Source: Leishmania martiniquensis
Taxonomy: Eukaryota > Euglenozoa > Kinetoplastea > Trypanosomatida > Trypanosomatidae
Reading direction: 5' to 3'
Assembly (NCBI RefSeq): GCF_017916325.1
Contig: NC_090171.1
Location: 636,501 to 700,500 of the forward strand
Length of the DNA stretch: 64,000 nucleotides
In this document: positions 21,801 to 31,268 of the stretch, one piece after another
Numbering within the stretch: position 1 is the first letter of the stretch
Layout: each line of letters opens with the position of its first letter
Made by a program: the position numbers and the translations under genes
The notes under the pieces: generated by a model
Database searches by the model: none
Told to the model about the DNA's origin: nothing
The model's input: the letters and a program-made list of their open reading frames with translations, nothing else

Positions 21801-23990
21801 GTAGTAGTAGAGCACGTCGTACAGGTTGTGCTGGAGGAACAGGTCAATAAGGTCGGCAGCGCTGAGTGCGTCACTGTACTTGGTCGCCACCTGCACAATG
21901 GCTTTGAAGTTCTGGCGCGAGTTGCTGCAGAGATCCTCGAGGCACTTGAGACTGTCCTGCTTGTTCAGCTTGCCAAAGAAGTCGACGAGCCACTCGGGGC
22001 TGAAGTTTTGCAGCTGCTGTAGGCAGCGGCGAATGCTGGCGAGGTTGTTGAGGTCTGCATCCTGCTTCTGAGCAATGATGTAGCAGTCGATTGCGTGCTG
22101 ATACAGACCAGCGCGCTCGCAGAGTGGCGCCAACTTCATGCCATCATAGTACTGGCAAATGTTGCGGACGAAGATCTTGTCGGCGACGGACGGGTGTGAG
22201 TACTTGAGGTTCATCTCTAACAGCTTTGTTTGCAGATCCATCGTCGACTCGTCGTTGTGGTCACGCAGAACCTCCAGAAGGAACTCGGTCGCCTGCTGAA
22301 TGTGCTGAGCCGACACAAACATGTCCACCACCTCCTCTGCGCTAATGATCGGCTTGTCGCCCATCTCACGGTACAGCATCAGGCAAAGGCTCACGGCGTC
22401 CTGAGGCGCGACCCGGATGAAGTTGCTCACGATAACATTCCAGTCCGGCGAGAAGTTTGCGCGCTTGCAGTACTCCACAGCCTTCTGTGTCTCGTTGCGC
22501 TGCAGCAACACGTTGAGCACCTTGGCATGGACATTGCCCTGGTGGAAGATCTTTAGCGCCATGTTGGGGTCGGCCTGCTGCACCAGGTCGCCGAGCTCCT
22601 CGGAGGCCGTCAGCTTCCCCTCATCGAACTGCTGTTTCACGTAGCCAATGCCGCCCTTGGGCACCACCGCGCGCGCAAGCTCGACAGACTCGAACTCATT
22701 CAGACTCGTCTCGGCAAGCACAATTTTGAAGTAGGTGGAGATAGCGGGCGGCTGGCCCGGCGGTTGCGGCATTTGCATGAAGCGCATAAGCGTCTCACAG
22801 GTGCGCAGGGAGTTTCCTGGGGCACGCATGCATATACGGACGGCCTCCTCGACGTTGCCGCTGCGGAAGTAGTTCTCCAACTGCACCTTGAAGAGGTCAT
22901 CGACGCCGCCGAGGTTCGCCGTGGAGGCGATGCGAAGGGCCAGCTCGGGGTTCTGCATGCGGTTTTTAACAAAGTTGATGATGCCGCCGTCGTTCGGGCC
23001 GATGCGGATGACAGAGCCCTGGTTGCTCACGCACACAACGCCGCCAATTTTGTTGTCGTCGGCACCGCGGAACACCACCCCCTGCGTGAACGGCTGCTCA
23101 GACAGGATGGCGCCGGTGAAGATGTCTATCAGCGCGAAACTGCCACGGCTCGTCACCACGGTCAAGAGCTTGTGGCGCTCCGAGACGTGCATGGCGACTG
23201 GGAAGTCGCCGGGCTGAATGCGGATGCTGTAAATCCGCCGTGGCACTGACAAATCTGTCTTTGGGCCGGTTGGCAGCTCCATGATCATTACCTGACCGCC
23301 CTGCTGCGGGCTGTTCCAGGCGAGGCACATGACATTGCACTTGCGGGAGTCGGATGGGGTAGATGTGGAGAGGAAGCAGCACGCATGACCATCCAGCACG
23401 CGACTGCTGCGATTCTCCACGCTGTACAGGAGCGCCTTGCCCACCATCGCACCTGATGGGTCGCGTGTCACGCCCGTCACGACGAGCCACTTCTTCTGCT
23501 CATCAGTGCGGTACGAGAGCACCTGCACAGAGCTGTCGTAGTTCGCGTCGCGGTCGAAAACGTGCTGCGGTGCGTCGTCGGCGGCGGTGTCGAGGCTCCA
23601 GTGGTAGATGGCCCCTGCCGTCACAACGCCGAGGGTGCGATCGTCGATCCAGCGCCAAAACACAACGTCATCGTGGAACAGCGTTGCTTTCAGCCGCCGC
23701 GAGGCATCCACATCAAACACCTGCAGGTTTCGACCGCTGCGTAGCGCCAGAATCTTCGACTTGGGATTCATAACACACGACTCCGCATCCTTGACGTTAT
23801 TGCGGATGCTCTCGCGCTTCTCGAGATCGACGATAACGAGCGACGTCTGCCCGTCCTCCTGCACGTCTCGGACGCAGAGATACTTCTCGCTCTCTATCGT
23901 GACATTCTTGAAGGAAATGGAGCCTGGGCGGAGGCCCCCCGTGACGGAGTTGAGCTGAAAAATCTCCGTGGATATTGAAGGAGAGTCCAT
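18894..23990 (-). CDS. CHC: Clathrin heavy chain
   Basis: A complete 1698-residue protein, close to the 1675 of human CHC17. Residues 1 to about 360 form the N-terminal beta-propeller that binds adaptor clathrin-box motifs; the start is family-like (FQLNSVTGGLRPGSISFKNV, 11-30, then SEKYLCVRD). Residues of about 370-1600 are a continuous alpha-solenoid of clathrin heavy-chain repeats, with stretches such as ECNISEDFIKNVL, EYVTTLEDYDAPDIA and VNEALNDLYIEEEDF. The end is Met/Gly/Pro-rich, like the flexible tail of other CHCs. In trypanosomatids clathrin serves endocytosis and export at the flagellar pocket and Golgi. The ATG at 23990 has an acceptor about 150 nt upstream. No break or frameshift is seen. 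Confidence 0.98.
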   Translation of the reverse strand: MDSPSISTEIFQLNSVTGGLRPGSISFKNVTIESEKYLCVRDVQEDGQTSLVIVDLEKRESIRNNVKDAESCVMNPKSKILALRSGRNLQVFDVDASRRLKATLFHDDVVFWRWIDDRTLGVVTAGAIYHWSLDTAADDAPQHVFDRDANYDSSVQVLSYRTDEQKKWLVVTGVTRDPSGAMVGKALLYSVENRSSRVLDGHACCFLSTSTPSDSRKCNVMCLAWNSPQQGGQVMIMELPTGPKTDLSVPRRIYSIRIQPGDFPVAMHVSERHKLLTVVTSRGSFALIDIFTGAILSEQPFTQGVVFRGADDNKIGGVVCVSNQGSVIRIGPNDGGIINFVKNRMQNPELALRIASTANLGGVDDLFKVQLENYFRSGNVEEAVRICMRAPGNSLRTCETLMRFMQMPQPPGQPPAISTYFKIVLAETSLNEFESVELARAVVPKGGIGYVKQQFDEGKLTASEELGDLVQQADPNMALKIFHQGNVHAKVLNVLLQRNETQKAVEYCKRANFSPDWNVIVSNFIRVAPQDAVSLCLMLYREMGDKPIISAEEVVDMFVSAQHIQQATEFLLEVLRDHNDESTMDLQTKLLEMNLKYSHPSVADKIFVRNICQYYDGMKLAPLCERAGLYQHAIDCYIIAQKQDADLNNLASIRRCLQQLQNFSPEWLVDFFGKLNKQDSLKCLEDLCSNSRQNFKAIVQVATKYSDALSAADLIDLFLQHNLYDVLYYYLGAVVPYTRDPEVHFRYIEAAAEMGQMQELERMTRESPCYDAERTKNYLKTKKLTDMWPFINVCDQHNMLNEMVHYLVETGNETCIEQYVTRRSPGNTPQVVQALIECNISEDFIKNVLSAVGSMCPIEQLVQCVEEVGRLHLIKQWLEDRRSEKKTDTALFNALAKIYVDIGESPEQFLAENGYYDAKVVGKYCETRDPNLAYIAYCHGHCSEEMIDLCHRNGMYKQLARYLVKEQNLDLWASVLGQNSMQRQQLVESVQQTALPESEVSEEVSTTVRAFMNANLTEELTSLLGQIVIHGRFRRNRFLENLLIMSAVRARKDKVMEYVTTLEDYDAPDIAHIASGAGMHEVAFAVYTRHHMLKEAITVLLQDMNDVSRGRSFAQKTDTAAVWSVLGEYLVKQDEVHEGIECLIKAKNPDLVAEVTSAAERTNQYSDLIKYLTMARQYSRAKDNKIDTALVITYAKTGRLGELEEFLKETHNVKIGVIADRCFDDKLYESARVLYTVANNYARLASTEVMLGNLPAAIEAAKKAKSIHTYKEVNLACIEAGELKLAGICAVPVVLKAEEISGMCNRYESRGLWEDLFSVLKSASAHQGAHMAIFTEMGILLAKYRPEKLIEHVNMYPKKINTHKMIAVCEQYHHWVALRLLHINNEDWLAAANAMMQHHADSFENEIFKDVMSHLGASDVVYTAIGFYLRTHPDLLNDFLSSLFKRVDPERVMSETQKLAPIHVIRTYLEAAQERNVKKVNEALNDLYIEEEDFKALRHSVETYNNFDSEELSSRLEKMELFEFRKIALLLHRKNKRYTHAIEVAKENKLFEEAIETAAESADGELVTSLLDYFVKDYPECFVACLYTCYDLLNPATVLQKAWLNQRTEVAMPYMIQVIQEYSGKIDKMEKSMTDAQNAAKDAARRAGPVQGTVSMPLMIEQGGAVPMNGMALAMPMGGPHQPVNFGMPPQFGSGRPF

Positions 23991-26900
23991 CTTCCTCGTT
24001 TCGCTTCACGTATCTGATGCGTCACAGCACGTGCTCGGCTCGCTGCGTATGTGAGCGTGGGTCGTCTTTGACCGAGTGGGGGAGATTGCGATGCGATGGA
24101 GTTCACACGCCCTGAGATCAAAAGGAGGTCAAAGCGAAAACCTACAAGAAAAAATCATACAAAGGGCAGTGCACACACACACGCACGCGCGGAGAGAGAG
24201 CGAGAGAGAGGAGGGGACGGCAAACTATAAATCTTTCCGTCGTACTGAACAGCGAACGCGCCCTCGTCGGCCCTGAAATGTGTATGCCTGCTGTGAATGT
24301 GTGTGAATGTGTGTGTGCGTTGCTTTGTGTTTGAGAATGCCGCGGTGTCTAGCGGCGCTGTATCAGCGTTTCCTTTTGTTCGTCGCACACCACCTGTGCA
24401 CGGCGTAAGGGAGAAAGAGGGAGGATGACTGAGAGCACACAGAGCCACAGCACACGAGGAGGCGTCGGTGTCGCACCGCCCAAGACGACCGTCGAAATGA
24501 ATCGGACTGTGGCAGTAGCAACCAAAAGCACGAGAGGCAGAAACAGTGAAGGGTGAGACAAGCTGGCCAACAAAAAAAAAGGAATGCTCAACGATCGGTG
24601 CGCACGAACGACATATACACTGCACGAAGTGGCGAAATGAAACGAGGGTGGCTACTCAGCGCCGCAGTGGTATCATGAGCAGCCGTGTAAGTGTGTAGAT
24701 GCAGGCGTGCCGGTAATCCCCCCACAAAAAAAAGAGTGCAGAGGAGAAGGAGAGAGTGGCAAACGACATGGAGAACTGAAACACCTGAAGAACACGCAGG
24801 CACAGGTGAAATGAAGCGGCATGAGACACCATCGCCCCCCCCACTCCCTCCTCCCATTGCGCTCGAGAAGAGCTATACCTTCGTTTTCTCTTCTGCTGCC
24901 CTTATGGAGCACCCCAACCACACGCAAATCTCGTCGACGCAGGGAAATCCACGTGCGTGAGAATATGCAAACGAGAAGAAAAGAGGCGCGCATAGGCAGG
25001 GAAAGGTGAAGCCTGAAGGTGGATGTCAGCGCTTCAGGGGCGCCTCCCCCCGCTTTCCTCCGTCACATCCTCTACTCCTTTCTGATTGCGGCTCTTCACA
25101 ACACCGTGGGCACCTCAGCAATCGATGTGGTTGTGTCGCAGCAGAGGAGCAAAGGGAAAAAAGCTCATAAGAGCGAAGAGGGAGGGAGGGGAGAGGGTGC
25201 GATCGCGCTTGGCGAAAGCATAGAGCGCGGTGAGAGAGTGCAAGACTGAGGGAGCCTGCGAGAATAGGAGAGTGAGACTAGAAGCAGTGTGCTTCCCTGA
25301 CTCGCGCCCCGCAGACACTGGGCCTTCATCTTCCTCCGCACCTACTTCGTTCACTAACCACTCGCGCTCGCTCTCTCTCTCCCTCATCTCTCCAGCCAGA
25401 CCTACTCCCCATCATTCGCAGTACCCTACCTTTGCCCTCCTCTCTCAGCGTCTCGCTGGCAGCCCTTCCCTTCTCTTTCGAGTACAGGAGCGACGGTGTT
25501 CCCTCTCCGACCGCGCTGAGTGGCGGCGCCCTTGTCTGATGGGTCTTTTATTTGTTTTTTGGGGGGGACGGGTTGTATTCACCTGATTGGTTACGCTATT
25601 AAGACCTTCGCTTGTGCTTTTCTCTCTCTCCTCCTCCTCTGCGTGTGTGCGCGCGTGTGTACGCCCTTGTATACGCACTCGCTTCCCTTTCGCTGTTTCT
25701 GTTCTCGCGCACCCTCGTTGGGACTGCGCGCCTTCTTTTGGCAGACTCTCCCTTCTCATGTTCTTTCGTGCGAGCGCGCATGTCGGTCTGCGTGGGTTTG
25801 TGTCGGCCGCATCGCTGGGCAGCGGAAGAAGGGAGGGAGAGGCGGGCGGACAGCATCGCTCACTCAACATGAAAGGAAATAATAACAAACGGGGGGAGCA
25901 CAACGGCACGGGTGAACCAAAAAGAAGGAAACGAGCCGAGGGGCGGGTTCATAAGAAGAGAGAGGGAGACACGACCCGACGCCGGCCTTGTGTGTGTGTA
26001 GGGGGGGAAGAGGGGGGCTGGTCTTTGTTAAGTGTCTCCGCTATTTCTTTTTCGGTTCTCTTTGCGTCACCTCTTCGTGAAAAAGGAGAGAGCCACCCAA
26101 GGACAGACATGTACACGTACACACGAATAGATGCGCATATACACTCACACCCAAAGAGAAAGGAGAAAGGAAGGAAGAAGGGAAGGAGGGGCACATGAGG
26201 GCCCAATCATTAGAAAGTGAGCCGTCGAAGGCAAGCGAGCAAAAGAGGAGGGGGACAGGGAGGGAGGGAAAGGAGGAGCGAAAGTCAGAAGTGACGAAGA
26301 CGCACAGGAGTGACGAGCGAAGAAGTGGAGACGGGAACGAAGCGAGCAGGAAATGGGCGAACAAAAATGTGCGTGGAGAAGCGGCAGCGTGACAACCCCG
26401 GGAACACAAAAACAGACCGAGCAGCTCACCCACATCAAAGACATACCGTCACACCATACAGATACTAGCGCTCATCCCTCAGCAAGCGTCTTGCAAGGTA
26501 GGGGGCGGGCGGGGCGGGGTAAAGAAGTCAAAATGAGGGGAACGGGGGTGGGGCGGTAGGTATACCAAGGACAGGTCCACGTAGGCAGCAGCAACACATG
26601 AAGCGAACCAACCGAGATACTGACTTTTTTAGGCGTCTATGGCTGTTCAGGCGTCTCAGTGCCTCAGGTATTCGAAGCAACGGAGGAAAAAGAAGGGAAG
26701 CGATATCGCCCACACGGGAGACCCGAGAGTATCTCTTCTTAAATGGGAAGCCAAAGAAAAAAAGGAGTCCCTTACCTCACAGGAGGTGATGAAAGATGCC
26801 TCTGCCCCCAGAGAAGGAGGAGGAGGGGGATGGGGACCGACAGAGCGAAGCCTTCCCAGCGCCTCCACACCTAAAAGCGGCGCTGAGACTGCAGCAGTGC

Positions 26901-29900
26901 TTGCGTCTTGACCACATAGCTGCACCTTCTCGCCCATCGTCGCAGCGACTGCACTCGCGCACACCACAGGAACCTTTCTTCTCAGCGGTCCTGCTTCTAC
27001 TTTTCTTGTCCACTTCTGAGCTCGCGCTTCGCTCTCTCTCCTTTCTTGCTCGTTGTTGTTGTCAAAAAGTTTTTTCCGTCGGTATGAACGTTTCCGTCGA
27101 CATGCCTTCTTGTTCTTTTTTCTGCAGACGACGCATGTGCACAGATACACAGGCACGCGAGCAAGCCCCACTCCTCGTTTCCCAAGAGACATGATAGAGA
27201 GAGAGACACGGGTGTAACGACCAACATGAAAGATGAAAAAGCACAGGATGGAAGAAAACGGTGAACATACAGAAGAGGGAGGCCAGCAGAGGTTGTGAGG
27301 TAGGGGGAAGCAAGAGTAGAAACGGGGAGGGGGCTTTGCTGCTACTCGTACTCATCCTTTTCTATCGTCAAGGGTGCTGGAAGGAGAGAAGTCGAAAAAA
27401 AAAGCGTTCATTTTTTTTGCGTGCGGGCTACCAACGGCTGTCAAGTGAAGACGTGAAACGAGAAGAGATGACAGAAAAGAAGAAAGAGAAGAGGCGGGAA
27501 GCGCCAACGAAAAGTATCCCTCGAGTGCAAGAGAGGTAGACAAGAACTCGCACACGCACGCTTAGTGAGAAAGAAAAAGGTGGGAGGTGAAGCATATCAA
27601 GGAGCCCGGCACAGCATCGTAAAGACTTGCCTACACAGATATGTGCGCAGAGGATGGAGGGCGCTGGCCAATTCCGCCTAGGTAATCTCACATATGCACG
27701 CGCATGCGCGCAGTCGCAGAACAATTTAGAAAAAGAAAACTTTAGAGGGAGGGAGAAGGACAAGGAGCTGATGGTGCGTTGCAAGAACAGATAGAGAGAG
27801 AGCACCAACGAGAAAGGTAGAAAGCGTGTGTGGAGAGGAGAGAAGGAGCCTAGGGCAAAGAAAAAAAAGGAACGCAAAACGCAGACGGAGAGCACTACAA
27901 CGCATGCATGGAAAGGCGTCAAAAGGGGAGCCGAAACGAAAAAAAAGAAAGGTAAGAAGGGCACTCGAGGTATATATATAGAGAGAGAACAAAACGAAGG
28001 CCAAACACACACACGCAAGAAAAGGAAAGAAATACCTCAAGAAAAAGGAATTGCGAAGTCGACGAAAGGAAGAACAGAAGGAAAAGTGAGTGATGGGCCT
28101 CCTCACTCTCCATTACAGAAAACAAACAATCCGAACAACAACGAAACAAACAAACGAAGCCCCTTTCGAAACGAGAAAAAAAAAGGTCGCAGAGAGAAAC
28201 CCAAATGAAAGCGTCAGGAGAAAGTGGAAAAAGACCCGAAAAAAAAAATACATATATAAAGCGAAAGAGATGGAGCAAAAGGGAAAAAAAATAAACCAAT
28301 CGAGAGCGGAAGAAAAAAAGGGAGAAGCGAAACGGATAGCCACCCGTTTGTCTTTTGTAGATGTTTCTTTTCCTTCCATGCTGGGGAGAGGGAGAGAAGC
28401 CTTCCCTCCTGCCGATTGTCCGCTTTTTCACAGTGCCTGACATGCATGTCGAACGTACGTGGACCGATTTTTTCTTTTCGCTGCAACGGCCAATGCATTC
28501 ATTTGTGGTGTTGCTCAAGAGGCCCCAGGGCTTCTTCGCACGCACCCCCCCGGCCACCACACTTCATACAACTTTGATGACTCTGCGGCAATGCGTGCAA
28601 GCAAAGTAGACGTGGTGTAAGCACATATGAGCAGTAAGACACCCATAAACAGCAAGCAGGCACAAGCACGCAAAGGGCCCTGCAGAAACGAAAAGGAAGC
28701 ACAAGAAGCTGAACGATAACAGAAACGATCGTCAGCTAACAGAAAAACGCTCGCGTACGTGAGAGGCATGATGAAAAGACCGCATACTTAAAGTTAGGCA
28801 CACGAGCACGCCGACATGCCAATTGTGGTGCAACGATGAGCGGGCTCCAGTCCTTCGGCGCACGCCCTGTAAGGCAAACACTTAAAGAGGGAAAGGCGGG
28901 GAGTAGAATCAGCAGAAGACGATGCAGCAAACAAAAGGGGATCGAAACAAGCAAAAAAAAGGAGACGGAGCGAAGATGTACGATAAGGAAACGGTTAAAG
29001 AGAGGAAAGGGGGGGGGAAGCACGCAGGGTGTTTTTTTTTCGCCGCTGCTCTATTTTTGTTTTGTTTCTGTTCCTTTTTCATGAAGAGCACACCAGTCGG
29101 CTCACGATGAGAACAAATCGCATCCTGTCCGCCCTCGCTACGTCCCCTCTACCCCGCTCCCCTTGTCCTTTTTGCCTTGTCTTCTTCGGATTTCGTTCGA
29201 TCATCACCAGATGAAGCGCATCGCTTCCACGCCGTCCGCTCAGCATTGTTTTCATGCAGCACACACACACACACATACACACACAAAGAGAGAGACACGC
29301 ATACAGACATCAACGAGGATAACAGCAGTATACGCTTTCCGCTTCTCGTTTTGTTTTGCTTCGCTTGCCCCTTCACATTTACCTCTTTCCATTCATCTCC
29401 TCGACGCATTCAGCTTCAGAGAAAACGCTCACCGGGTAGGGTGGGGGAGGGAAGGAGGGAGCCTATGTGTGTGCACTGTCGCCCACAAACCCATACGCAC
29501 GCGTGCGTATGATGACCAATCGATGCAAAAAGGAAAGAGAGCCCTTGGGGAAAGAAAGAAAAACAGCAGGAAACGAAAACGAGGGAGGGGAGGAGATGGG
29601 GGAGCAACAGACAGCAAAACGTCGACGGCGTTTCGTTCTAGGCCCGCCTCATACGCTCTTCTCGTAGGTTTGTTCGGCTCCCGGCCCCAGACGCTGCCGC
29701 ACGCGTACGCCTCTCTCTGGCCCCTCCCTCCCTCCACCTCCCCCTTTTTTGTTTCCCCTCTTTTTGTTTTTCGTTGCGGCTGCTGTAACTGCGAGAGTGA
29801 CGGTACAGACCAAATATAAATATTTCTGCTCTTATAGCTCTCGTACGCCTCTCTCTTTTCTCCCTCGAAGTCTTCCTCTTTCTCTCTCGGAGCTCTTGTG

Positions 29901-30858
29901 CACCTGACATACCGGAGTACTGCCACACCTGAACACCGACAGTAAACACCTGCGCGCTGTCGTCCAGAAGAAACATTTGCCTTCCTCTCAGCGCTTTGTC
30001 TTACCCTGCCCCCTTCCACCACTTCCGTCCGCGATATCGTTCGTCGCCCTCGCCCTCGGTTACGCCTACGCTTGAGGGGCAACGAGACGTTAGAAGAGAG
30101 GCAGGAGGGGAGGGGGGGTGGGCGAAACAGGATGAGGGGGGAGAGAGGGGGGTGAGGTGAGGCAACCAGAGAATCAAATTCATCGGTAGAGGTGTCCATA
30201 GGTTCAACTTTATCCTGCGTGAGCCCGTGCCCTCCTCACAATCGCCTCGGCAGTGGAAAACGGAGGCTGAAGAATGGGCAAGACAAAGACATATATGTAC
30301 CACAAAGGGAAAGGCACATGAGTAACAGTACTCGTATGAGGGAAGGATGCGGTGACTGCGCGCTGGGAGCATGCGAGGTAAAACAGCTAGGGACACGGAG
30401 GGGGGGCGACCAAGGCGAAAACAAAGCTGATGGCTCTCGGGGCGGCTATTCGAAAAAGCTAAAGAAAACGATACAAAGAACGGAGATCGCGCACTCCATC
30501 GAGCGGGGCCACAGAAACCACACGCATATAAAAAGAGAAAGAAATCCAAAACAAGACCCTGAGAGAGAGAAAACATTGAACCTAAAAATGAAAGGCAGCT
30601 GGTGAGCGGACCCGTGTGCCGCCGGATGGCTGGATGGGACATCCCTCGTGTACGCGTCAACGACCTCATCACAGAGGAGGAGGGCAGACACACACACATA
30701 CACACGCGCGCGCACTTACACAGCACAAAATAAGCACACGCAAAAAAAAAGGTGCTCCATTTCTTTTTCCGTGTATTCCCTGCGTTGCCTTATGGCTCGT
30801 TTCTTCCTGTTTCCACATGTTTCTCGCCTACTCGCTCCGAGTACGGCGAGAAGATGCC
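23991..30858. other. 6.9-kb gene-poor stretch between clathrin and the six-knuckle CCHC gene
   Basis: The largest gap in the window. Apart from the clathrin leader it lies downstream of the CCHC gene at 30859-31266 and may be its 3' UTR. It is strongly purine-rich on the plus strand (for example 27700-28330), with (CA)n at 29262-29284, short TATA runs at 27970-27980 and 28250-28260, and poly(A). Open frames are simple-repeat artefacts. More complex pieces lie at about 25020-25560, 28430-28860 and 29640-30000, without recognisable domains. A non-coding RNA or a fast-evolving short gene cannot be excluded by eye. Confidence 0.5.
24142..24143 (-). promoter_or_regulatory. Predicted spliced-leader acceptor AG of clathrin heavy chain
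   Basis: The minus strand reads GATTTTTTCTTGTAG, a good pyrimidine-tract/AG pair about 150 nt before the ATG. A second AG follows CTCCTTTTGATCTC. Confidence 0.55.
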
Positions 30859-31266
30859 TCAGGCCTCCGGACAGTCCTTGCGGAGGTGGCCTTTCTTACC
30901 GCACTTGCGGCATGCCTTGTCGGCGGCCGAACGTTTCGGTGCCGTCGGGCACGAGCGACCAATGTGCCCGTCCTCATTGCATAGGTAGCAGTGTGGGGGG
31001 TTGGTGCACTCGCTCGCAATGTGACCTTTCTGCGAGCAGTTGTAGCACATCACCATCTCAGACTTCGGCGGCGCATCTGGGCAATCGCGCGCGCGGTGGC
31101 CCGGCCTCTGGCATAAAAAGCACGGCGCTTCCTCGGCCGTAATCGTGCTCATGCAATCCTTTGCGACGTGGCCGGGCTTGCCGCAACGGAAGCACGGCGC
31201 CGATTCCGCCGCAGAGGTGCACTCGCGGCTCTGGTGACCGACACCGCCGCAGCGATAGCAGACCAT
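30859..31266 (-). CDS. CCHC zinc-knuckle protein with six knuckles (poly-zinc-finger/CNBP-like)
   Basis: The 135-residue protein has six CX2CX4HX4C knuckles: CYRCGGVGHQSREC (3-16), CFRCGKPGHVAKDC, CFLCQRPGHRARDC, CYNCSQKGHIASEC, CYLCNEDGHIGRSC and CRKCGKKGHLRKDC near the C-terminus. They are more diverged from one another than in the UMSBP and HEXBP genes nearby. The family binds single-stranded DNA or RNA. Trypanosomatid relatives have been named poly-zinc-finger proteins; which one this corresponds to I cannot say. The ATG at 31266 is the first codon after a 206-nt AG-free pyrimidine-rich tract and directly follows the first AG, so the native 5' UTR may be absent. The upstream in-frame extension is leader sequence, not protein. 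Confidence 0.9.
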   Translation of the reverse strand: MVCYRCGGVGHQSRECTSAAESAPCFRCGKPGHVAKDCMSTITAEEAPCFLCQRPGHRARDCPDAPPKSEMVMCYNCSQKGHIASECTNPPHCYLCNEDGHIGRSCPTAPKRSAADKACRKCGKKGHLRKDCPEA

Positions 31267-31268
31267 CT
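31267..31268 (-). promoter_or_regulatory. Possible spliced-leader acceptor abutting the start codon
   Basis: Minus-strand TTTTTAAACTTCAAG is followed at once by ATG. No other AG occurs from 31269 to 31474. Using it would join the spliced leader directly to the ATG; the next AGs upstream are at 31475-31478. Confidence 0.4.

Noticed and set aside
18876..23958. Several long plus-strand frames opposite clathrin heavy chain, such as 18876-19853 and 19869-20921
   Set aside because: They lie entirely within the strong clathrin CDS and have no family features; GC3-rich coding commonly leaves open antisense frames.
29429..30726. Minus-strand frames of 256 and 241 codons just downstream of the six-knuckle gene
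   Set aside because: They overlap in different frames and show repeat-derived composition; neither shows a domain or GC3 pattern.
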